A stretch of 8,137 nucleotides of DNA, taken from the NCBI GenBank assembly GCA_019116185.1, contig DXCD01000061.1:1-8137 (forward strand). Direction: 5' to 3'. The stretch is from Candidatus Mediterraneibacter stercorigallinarum. GTDB taxonomy: Bacteria; Bacillota; Clostridia; Lachnospirales; Lachnospiraceae. Both the position numbers and the translations under genes were made by a program. This document shows positions 1-5,846 of this stretch, in pieces; positions within the stretch are counted from its first letter, which is position 1, and the number at the start of each line of letters is the position of its first letter. The notes under the pieces are model-generated. The model saw only the letters and a program-made list of their open reading frames with translations. It did no database searches and was not told where the DNA came from.

Positions 1-35
1 ATATCTATCTTTTCAATGCAGTTTGCGGAAACTCA

Positions 36-56
36 AGGTATCTCAAATCGATACCT
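36..56. repeat. Small inverted repeat upstream of the moxR remnant
   Basis: The arms AGGTATC (36-42) and GATACCT (50-56) are perfect 7-bp inverted repeats around a 7-nt spacer. No T-tract follows, so this is not an intrinsic terminator. It could be a hairpin near the 3' end of an upstream transcript or a protein-binding site. I see no coding region in 1-157. Confidence 0.3.
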
Positions 57-95
57 CCCGGGCATGCTGCTCTATGTGAATTAAGTATTTGCCTG

Positions 96-122
96 TTGAC
101 TGTACCGGTCATAAAATATAAA
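96..122 (+). promoter_or_regulatory. Weak candidate promoter for the moxR operon
   Basis: A good -35 box, TTGACT (96-101), is followed by TATAAA (117-122). The spacer is only 15 bp, which is short for the housekeeping sigma factor, so activity may be low. It is the best promoter-like pair upstream of the MoxR remnant at 191. Confidence 0.35.
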
Positions 123-190
123 GAGACAAAAAAGAGTTATTTATCCGTGCGTAATTTGTGAGGGGCATCAATGCGAAAGGATTAAAAAGG

Positions 191-829
191 ATGAAAAGCA
201 AATTATACCCGGCAGTGCTCCGGGTTCTGGAGCAGGTAAACCGTGTGATTCTGGGGAAAGATGAGAAGATCAGGGAGATCATGACCGCGTTTCTGGCAAA
301 CGGGCATGTGCTTCTGGAAGATATCCCGGGCGTAGGGAAGACAACTCTGGCAGTAGCGTTTTCAAGAGCTATGCAGCTGGATTACAGGCGGGTTCAGTTT
401 ACTCCGGACGTGCTCCCGTCGGATCTGACCGGATTCTCGGTATACCGGCGGGAGGAGGAGAAGTTCGTCTATCAGCCGGGAAGCGTTTTCTGCAATCTGC
501 TTGTTGAGGCGCAGAGGGAGATCTATCAGGTATATATGAAAGATGTGATCTATGACTACGCGCTGAAACTTGTGCGCGCTACGCGGGACCATGCGGTCCT
601 CGAGAGAGGAGCAAGTCCGCGAGCGACCATTGCCCTGGTGCAGATGGCAAAGGCGGCGGCGTGGATGAGCGGGAGGGATTATGTGACGCCTGCTGATGTG
701 AGCGGCCAGTTCTCTTATGTGGCTGCCCACAGGGTCTCTCTGTCCGGCGCGGCAAGGATGGAAGGACGGACGAAAGAAGAAGCCTTGCGGGAGGTGGAGG
801 AGACCGTGGAAATACCGCCGATGGGGTAG
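191..829 (+). pseudogene. MoxR-family AAA+ ATPase with an internal in-frame deletion
   Basis: The product is 212 residues, while MoxR ATPases are normally about 310-330. The N-terminal part is intact: Walker A (EDIPGVGKTT, residues 43-52), then the family's QFTPDVLPSDLTG (69-81) and the strand ending GSVFCNLLV (97-105). In intact proteins the next residues are the Walker B segment (ADEINR-like), then sensor 1 (ATQNP-like) and the arginine-finger region. Here the chain jumps at about nt 503-508 straight to EAQREIYQVYMKDV, the start of the C-terminal lid. That lid is complete, with the GASPRA sensor-2 motif (140-145) and YVTPADV (164-170). About 100-110 residues are therefore missing in frame. 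Without Walker B it should not hydrolyse ATP. MoxR proteins act as chaperone-like ATPases for partners encoded by the adjacent DUF58 and transglutaminase genes. I chose ATG 191 because GAAAGGA lies just upstream; an in-frame GTG at 158 is less likely. A frame preserved by chance, or an assembly deletion, are both possible. Confidence 0.85.
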
Positions 830-837
830 GAACGCAG

Positions 838-1527
838 ATGAAGAAATTTGCTTTTCTCGCCCTTCTTCTTTTCATTTTTTATATTGCGGGGATGTATGAA
901 AGTCCGGCTCTGATGGTACTGTTTCTGACACAGTTCTTTCTTATGGCGGTTATGTTTGGCTTGTCCGTATATCTGAACAGGCACCTGAGGGCCGGTTTTG
1001 CAGATAAACTGATCTGGGCTGAAAGAGACAGAACATTTGTCTGGAAGCTGAAGACGGACAATAACGGGAAACTTCCGGTCAGCAGATTCCTGATGCAGAT
1101 CAGGATCTCGCAGAACAGGGATGCGCAAAAGGAAAAAAGAAAAGTAAGCGGGAGCAGCGAACAGGGAGCGGACTGTATTTCTTACGAGGATACAGCCGGA
1201 CACTGCGGGATTCTGACTTATGAGGCGGTTTCCTTAAAAGTGTTTGATTATCTCTCTTTATTCTCTCAGAAACAGAAGGTCAATGCTGTGATGGAGGTAG
1301 CTGTCTTCCCCAGGCGTTATGAGATGAAAATAGAGGCAGACCCTGCTTCCGGCGGGAACGAGATGCCGGAGCGGCAGAGTTCCTTTGCACCGGGAAGCGG
1401 CTTTGAGGAGATCCGGCAGATCCGGGAATACCGGGATGGGGATTCGATCCGCCATATCCACTGGAATCAGACTGCCAGGACGGACCAGTTGTGGGTGAAA
1501 GAATATGAGGAAGAGACAAATGGACCT
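838..1527 (+). pseudogene. DUF58 protein, 5' fragment fused out of frame to the downstream gene
   Basis: The gene begins 8 nt after the moxR stop with AGGA at 828-831, so it is co-transcribed with it. The product opens with two hydrophobic segments (about residues 3-19 and 23-46), followed by a beta-rich region. The DUF58 signature lies near residues 190-225: REYRDGDSIRHIHW, then TARTDQLWVKEYEEE. Intact family members run on for roughly 150-200 more residues, forming a vWA-like domain. Here homology stops at about nt 1519-1527. After that, the same frame only reads the transglutaminase gene out of frame, giving a meaningless tail to the stop at 1624-1626. DUF58 proteins are membrane partners of MoxR ATPases. 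The fragment may be translated but should not be functional. The exact breakpoint cannot be fixed without an intact relative. Confidence 0.8.
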
Positions 1528-2311
1528 GATGTACAGGCTCTTCGGATTCCCCGCAAGGTACGCGTCCGGATATGCCCTGCAGCCATCGGATTTTATACAG
1601 CAGGAGGATGGCACGTGGCTGGCTGAGGTGACAGATGAATCTGCACATGCATGGACGGAAATCTTTCTGGAAGATTACGGGTGGACTCCGGTTGAGGTGA
1701 CGCCCGCGTCTGACGGCAGCTACAGCACTTCTTATCCGGGAATGGATACAGAAGCGCTGGAAGGAATCGTTTCTGCAATAGATCTCCGCGCGGATACTTC
1801 CGGCACGCAGGCGGACAGCGGGGGAGAGGTGGGAACAGGTCAGAGCGGGGAAGAAGAAGGTGCGTGGGGGTTTTTGATTCAGATAGATCCGGATAAATAT
1901 CATGATCTGATTTTGGTCCTTGCTGCTGTCCTTACAGAAAGCCTGATACTTCTTCCGCTGTTTCTGGACTATGCGAAACTGAGCAGAAAGCGGAAAATCG
2001 AGCGCATGAACTGCCGGGCGGTCTTCGGGAGATTCCTCAAGATGCTGCATGCCGCGGGCTGTATGACGGGCTATCATGGAATGGAAGAAGATTTTTCAGA
2101 GAAGCTCCCGGAAGCCTTTCCGTGTGTGAGCAGGGAGGAAGCGGAGCGGATGGTGGAGATTGTCAGCCGGGCGGCATACGGATGCGGAGAGATAACGGAA
2201 GAGGAGAATGAGTTCGTGAGGAAGATCTATTTCCGCGCGGAAGGCTGGATCTGCGAGAAGGCGGGAAAGGCAGAACATAGGAAGGCGGGAAAGGCAAAAC
2301 ATAGAAAATGA
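1526..2311 (+). pseudogene. TgpA-like membrane transglutaminase, 3' fragment
   Basis: Translation of this frame (open from ATG 1505) gives the second half of a transglutaminase-like core, starting at LMYRLFGFPARYASGYAL. The catalytic His motif SAHAWTEIFLEDYGWTPVEVTP follows (His at about nt 1646-1648). A linker rich in Gly, Ser and Glu comes next, then one transmembrane helix (about nt 1904-1966) and a charged cytoplasmic tail resembling the DUF4129 region of this family. Missing are the N-terminal multi-helix membrane domain and the half of the core carrying the catalytic Cys; intact members are around 700 or more residues. The frame is offset from the DUF58 fragment that runs into it, so the deletion also shifted the frame. 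ATG 1505 lies in DUF58-derived DNA and is not a natural start. The last in-frame codons contain a 24-bp tandem duplication. Confidence 0.82.
2257..2304 (+). repeat. 24-bp tandem duplication at the 3' end of the transglutaminase gene
   Basis: Two adjacent 24-bp copies (2257-2280 and 2281-2304) begin GAAGGCGGGAAAGGCA and differ at one base (G versus A). They encode two copies of an eight-residue Lys-rich unit (KAGKAEHR, then KAGKAKHR) at the extreme C-terminus. Because the period is a multiple of three, the frame is unaffected. Confidence 0.9.
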
Positions 2312-2340
2312 TTGCCAAAACTTTATAATTTGTTTATAAT
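2312..2340 (+). promoter_or_regulatory. Promoter of the putP-like gene
   Basis: TTGCCA (2312-2317), a 17-bp spacer and a perfect TATAAT (2335-2340) make a strong sigma-A-type promoter that begins right at the transglutaminase stop codon. TTTATAATT occurs twice, 11 bp apart (2322-2330 and 2333-2341), with a related TTTATATT at 2345-2352. Alternative -10 use is therefore possible. The resulting leader is about 105 nt. I see no terminator between the upstream gene and this promoter. Confidence 0.75.
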
Positions 2341-2450
2341 TAACTTTATATTGTGTCAAGAAGACAGATTTAGAGCGGAAATTTCTTCGGTTAAGGCACA
2401 GAAATAAGTACTGGTATGTCCGGTATGGAAAACAGAAAGGACAAAATGGA

Positions 2451-4004
2451 ATGGGAGATACTTTACAGATCCTGATCGCTATGGTCATTTACATGGCTGT
2501 GGTAATCATCTTAGGTGTTACTTTTGCGAGAAAGGCAAATGCAAGTTCAGACGCTTATTTCCTCGGAGGCAGAAGCCTCGGCCCGTGGGTGACGGCGATG
2601 AGCGCGGAAGCGTCGGATATGTCAGGATGGCTGCTTATGGGACTGCCGGGCGTGGCGTACTGGTGCGGCATTGCTGACGCGGCGTGGACAGCCATCGGTC
2701 TGGCGGCAGGTACATATATTAACTGGCTGATCGTCTCTAAGAGACTGCGCCGTTACAGTGAGAAGGCGGGAAACGCGATTACGATTCCCGAATATTTCTC
2801 CAATCGTTTTCACGAAAAACGCAAAGTGATCATGACGATTGCGGCATTATTTATTCTGATTTTCTTTACAGTTTACGCGGCAAGCTGCCTTGTGACATGC
2901 GGCAAGCTCTTTTCCACTCTGTTTGACCTGCCGTATGTCCCGATGATGATTGTGGGAGCAGTATTCGTGCTGATCTATACGATCATCGGGGGGTTCCTGG
3001 CAGAGAGTGCTTCAGATTTCATGCAGGCCATGGTAATGATCATTGCGCTGGCTGTTATCGTGTGTGTTGGTACGGCTTCGGCCGGCGGGCTTGACGCTGT
3101 GCTGAACAATGTTAAGGACATCCCCGGATTCCTGGATTTCTTCGGTATGGCGACTCCGCAGACAGTAGATGGAGTGCAGCAGGCGGCAGACGGCGTGCCT
3201 CTTTTCGGGGAGGCGGCATCATACGGATTCCTGCCCGTCGCTTCAGCGGTTGCATGGGGGCTGGGATACTTCGGCGTGCCTCAGGTGCTGCTCCGGTTCA
3301 TGGCGATCCGGCATGAGAGTGAGTTAAAACGTTCCCGGCGCATTGCGACGGTGTGGGTTGTTATTTCTCTGTCAATCGCAGTATTTATCGGTCTTGTGGG
3401 AAGAACATTATATCCGACTGCCCTCACGACTTCCTCGGAGGCGGAGAATGTATTTATCCTCCTCTCCACCAACCTGCTCCCTCCGCTGCTTGCAGGCTTT
3501 GTAATGGCGGGTATTCTGGCGGCAACGATCAGCTCGTCGGATTCTTATCTTCTGATTGCGGCTTCCGCGTTCGCAAAGAATATTTATCAGGGGCTGTTCC
3601 GCAGGAAAGCGTCTGACAAGGAAGTGCTGAATGTTTCAAGACTGACGCTGCTTTTGATCGCGATTGTCGCGATCGTTATCGCGCTGGATGAGAATAGTGT
3701 TATCTTTACCATTGTAAGTTTTGCCTGGGCAGGATTCGGAGCTACGTTCGGACCGCTGATGCTCTTCAGCCTGTTCTGGAAGAGAACTACCAGGGCCGGT
3801 GCGATCGCGGGAATGCTCGGCGGCGCGGGAATGGTCTTCGTGTGGAATCTGCTTGTGCGTCCTCTGGGAGGCCTGTGGGATATCTATGAACTCCTGCCGG
3901 CATTCATCTTCTCCAGTCTGTGCATTGTTGTAGTTTCTCTGCTGACGCCGGAGCCGTCTGGGGAGATCCAGAGGGAATTCGCGGAAGTGAAAGAAGGCAG
4001 ATAA
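2451..4004 (+). CDS. putP: Na+/proline symporter, PutP type (SSS family)
   Basis: This 517-residue protein of the sodium:solute symporter family imports L-proline, driven by the Na+ gradient across the cytoplasmic membrane. It matches E. coli PutP (502 aa) along nearly its whole length. The matches include FLGGRSLGPWVTAMSAEASDM in the first part; the SDMSGWLLMGLPG motif (residues 55-67), whose Asp56 corresponds to Na+-site Asp55; WGLGYFGVPQVLLRFMA (269-285); and GILAATISSSDSYLL (354-368), whose Ser361/Ser362 align with Na+-site Ser340/Thr341. YAWAGFGAAFGP-like and IIPGFIF-like segments occur near the C-terminus. About 12-13 membrane helices are expected. ATG 2451 is preceded by AAAGGA at a good distance; an ATG at 2446 is out of frame. 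The gene is a single transcription unit with its own promoter and terminator. Proline may serve osmoprotection or Stickland-type fermentation; that is inference. Specificity for proline rather than a related solute is likely but not proven. Confidence 0.92.
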   Translation: MGDTLQILIAMVIYMAVVIILGVTFARKANASSDAYFLGGRSLGPWVTAMSAEASDMSGWLLMGLPGVAYWCGIADAAWTAIGLAAGTYINWLIVSKRLRRYSEKAGNAITIPEYFSNRFHEKRKVIMTIAALFILIFFTVYAASCLVTCGKLFSTLFDLPYVPMMIVGAVFVLIYTIIGGFLAESASDFMQAMVMIIALAVIVCVGTASAGGLDAVLNNVKDIPGFLDFFGMATPQTVDGVQQAADGVPLFGEAASYGFLPVASAVAWGLGYFGVPQVLLRFMAIRHESELKRSRRIATVWVVISLSIAVFIGLVGRTLYPTALTTSSEAENVFILLSTNLLPPLLAGFVMAGILAATISSSDSYLLIAASAFAKNIYQGLFRRKASDKEVLNVSRLTLLLIAIVAIVIALDENSVIFTIVSFAWAGFGATFGPLMLFSLFWKRTTRAGAIAGMLGGAGMVFVWNLLVRPLGGLWDIYELLPAFIFSSLCIVVVSLLTPEPSGEIQREFAEVKEGR

Positions 4005-4070
4005 GAGTTTTGCTTAGAAATTGAAAAGCGAAGAGCAGAATCAGTTGAGAAAATATGTGAAATGTAAAAG

Positions 4071-4114
4071 CGGATGCTGAATTTGAGATGATCCTCAAAC
4101 AGCATCCGTTTTTT
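4071..4114 (+). terminator. Intrinsic terminator after putP, possibly bidirectional
   Basis: CGGATGCTG (4071-4079) pairs perfectly with CAGCATCCG (4100-4108). Beyond a two-base AA bulge, TTTGAG (4082-4087) pairs with CTCAAA (4094-4099) around a 6-nt loop. TTTTTT follows at 4109-4114. On the opposite strand the hairpin is followed by CTTTT, so it may also end the convergent MATE transcript, though less efficiently. Confidence 0.93.
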
Positions 4115-4145
4115 GTGTGCAAAGCAAGATGATTCTTATATTTTC

Positions 4146-5504
4146 CTATATCGATGGAAGATTGGGAGCATCGGGTTTGGACAGCTCGGCCCGCAGTCTT
4201 GTCAGGATAACTGCGGACATCACGGCGGCCAGGGCGGATGTTCCGGCAAAATTCAGCCAGATCCCGGTCAGCCCGAAAGGCCACAGCGCAATGATCAATA
4301 TTACGGGAAAGATCAGGGCCGTGGATACGGAAATCAGGGATGCGGGCAGCGGTTTTTCAATGGCAAGCATATAGCTCTGCGTGGCAAAAGAAAACCACCG
4401 GGTAATATAAGTGAGGCTGAAAAGCCGGATTGCAGTGACGGACATGGCCGTCACATCCGGTCCGGCACCGGATATAAAGAGGCGGGTGAGCTGCTCGGGG
4501 AAAAGCGCCATTAACACTACTGATAAGAGAGATAAGATGCCGCTCGCAGTGAAACAGCACTTTTCGATTGCGCGCACCCTGGAAAATTTCTGAGCGCCCC
4601 AGTTGTATCCTACCGCGGGCTGGAGGGAATCGCACATGCCGTAGAGAAGCGGCTGTATCAGGCCTTCTGCAAACATCAGGATTCCGTAGACAGATACAGC
4701 CATTTCGCCTCCAAGGCGGACGAGGATCACGTTCATTAATATAGAAGTAATTCTGCCGGCGATGTTATTCAGGAAGTTTGGAGTCCCGCAGGTGATAATC
4801 TGGCGGACGAGGCTGACTGTAAAATGCGGACGGCAGAATCTGAGGACTGCCTTTTCACGGAAAAACGGGACAAAGGCAATGACAGTGCAGATGAACATGC
4901 CTGAACAGGTGGCGAGCGCGGCTGCCCATATGCCCCATCGGAATACTCCGAGGAAGAGGAATTCCAGTACAGCGCTTAAAACGGACATTAAAAGGTTGAC
5001 AAACAGACTGCCCCGGATATATCCGCAGATCCTAAGGTAATTATCCACGGCGAAAATGATCGTTGTTACCGGCGAGCAGAGCGCGTATACCCTCAAATAC
5101 TGTACTGCCAGTTCTGCGAAATTCCCCTCGGCGCCCATCAGGCGGATCAAGAGGGGAGCTGCCGCAAACATAACGGCGCCGATGAGCGCTCCGGCGGCGA
5201 CGATCATAAGGCAGGCGCAGGTAAAGAGGTTATCAGCCTCCTTTTTCTGCTCTTTTCCCAGACTGATGGAAATAGGGATCGCTGAGCCCACGCCGATCAG
5301 GTCGGCAAGAGAAAAGTTGATGATCACGAAAGGCATGGCGAGATTCAGGGCGGCAAAAGCTGTCTCCCCGAGGAAGTGTCCCACAAAGATTCCGTCCAGG
5401 GTATAATACAGGGCGCTGGCAAACATGCTGACAGCACCCGGAATGGAAGCCAGGAAGAAAAGTTTGATGGGGGATGTTTTTATAAAAAGTGCAGTAGAAT
5501 TCAT
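4146..5504 (-). CDS. MATE-family multidrug/cation exporter
   Basis: This 452-residue integral membrane protein of the MATE family (DinF/NorM/MepA-like) has the usual length and about 12 hydrophobic helices in two halves. It should export cationic drugs or other small molecules in exchange for Na+ or H+. The first half shows IPGAVSMFASALYYTLDGIFVG (residues 21-42, with a helix-1 Asp at 37), a GVGSA motif (71-75) and the loop SLGKEQKKEADNLF (81-94). The second half opens with a repeat-related CGTPNFLNN (239-247) and carries SLQPAVGYNWGA (293-304), a typical family motif. The start ATG (complement of 5502-5504) is preceded by AAGGAG on the minus strand at a good distance. It is convergent with putP and divergent from the surface-protein gene, with its own promoter and a likely operator. 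The overall pattern resembles MepA-like proteins, but the substrate cannot be read from sequence. Confidence 0.92.
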   Translation of the reverse strand: MNSTALFIKTSPIKLFFLASIPGAVSMFASALYYTLDGIFVGHFLGETAFAALNLAMPFVIINFSLADLIGVGSAIPISISLGKEQKKEADNLFTCACLMIVAAGALIGAVMFAAAPLLIRLMGAEGNFAELAVQYLRVYALCSPVTTIIFAVDNYLRICGYIRGSLFVNLLMSVLSAVLEFLFLGVFRWGIWAAALATCSGMFICTVIAFVPFFREKAVLRFCRPHFTVSLVRQIITCGTPNFLNNIAGRITSILMNVILVRLGGEMAVSVYGILMFAEGLIQPLLYGMCDSLQPAVGYNWGAQKFSRVRAIEKCCFTASGILSLLSVVLMALFPEQLTRLFISGAGPDVTAMSVTAIRLFSLTYITRWFSFATQSYMLAIEKPLPASLISVSTALIFPVILIIALWPFGLTGIWLNFAGTSALAAVMSAVILTRLRAELSKPDAPNLPSI

Positions 5505-5610
5505 GTATGAGTCTCCTTATCGTTTGATGGCCGGCTTGTGATCCTGCTGACTTCTTTTCTCAGGAGTTCTATATATTTCCCGGAACGGATCTGCCTGAAT
5601 GCTGAGGAGA

Positions 5611-5639
5611 ATTATAATCCGAAATCGGATAAAGGTCAA
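5611..5639 (-). promoter_or_regulatory. Promoter of the MATE exporter gene
   Basis: Read on the minus strand, TTGACC (complement of 5634-5639) is followed after exactly 17 bp by a perfect TATAAT (complement of 5611-5616). Transcription should start near 5604, giving a leader of about 100 nt. The spacer is almost filled by a palindrome, annotated separately. Confidence 0.82.
5617..5630. promoter_or_regulatory. Palindromic operator candidate inside the MATE promoter spacer
   Basis: ATCCGA (5617-5622) and TCGGAT (5625-5630) are perfect 6-bp inverted arms around AA. The 14-bp palindrome abuts the -10 box and ends 3 bp from the -35 box. A dimeric repressor bound here would block RNA polymerase; a MerR-type activator could instead distort the spacer. 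No regulator gene lies beside it, so the cognate protein is unknown. Function is inferred from position and symmetry. Confidence 0.6.
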
Positions 5640-5686
5640 TGTGGACTGACAGCATTCGCGCCGGACAGGGGAATGGAAAAAAGTGG

Positions 5687-5715
5687 TAGATATTTTTGGC
5701 GGTAAAATGTATAAT
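5687..5715 (+). promoter_or_regulatory. Promoter of the surface-protein gene
   Basis: A perfect TATAAT at 5710-5715 lies 17 bp downstream of TAGATA (5687-5692), which matches the -35 consensus at four of six positions. The start would be near 5721, leaving a leader of about 125 nt before the ATG at 5847. The -35 is weak, so an activator may be needed. In the rest of 5505-5846 I see only the divergent MATE promoter, its operator and the leader hairpin. Confidence 0.5.
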
Positions 5716-5740
5716 AACAATCGGAAGTATATTGGGGAAC

Positions 5741-5796
5741 TGGGATCTAAATTACGAAGATGCATTTGTTATAGAAGAATCTGTAATTATTTCCCA
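5741..5796 (+). other. Possible hairpin in the surface-protein mRNA leader
   Basis: TGGGA (5741-5745) can pair with TCCCA (5792-5796), and inside that AATTAC (5750-5755) can pair with GTAATT (5783-5788). A small asymmetric internal loop separates the two helices, and a 27-nt apical loop remains. It ends about 35 nt before the ribosome binding site, so it does not directly hide it. It does not match any riboswitch class I recognise, and it may be chance pairing in AT-rich DNA. Confidence 0.3.
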
Positions 5797-5846
5797 TGGT
5801 GCAGAAGTACTGTTAAAATGCAGTTTCTATGAAAGGAGTTACACAA

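Noticed and set aside
158..190. GTG at 158 as the MoxR start
   Set aside because: It would add 11 residues unlike the family and ignores the GAAAGGA site that serves ATG 191.
1280..2077. Long minus-strand open frame opposite the DUF58/transglutaminase remnants
   Set aside because: Its translation is rich in Pro, Arg, Ser and His with no recognisable domain, typical of the antisense shadow of a GC-rich coding strand.
5707..5832. Small upstream ORF of about 41 codons ending at the ribosome binding site of the surface gene
   Set aside because: Its ATG lies within or before the TATAAT box, so it would not be on the transcript from that promoter, and it has no Shine-Dalgarno sequence.
5505..5846. 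Invertible promoter controlling the surface protein
   Set aside because: I looked for long inverted repeats flanking the promoter, as in phase-variable surface genes, and found none beyond the short operator-like palindrome.
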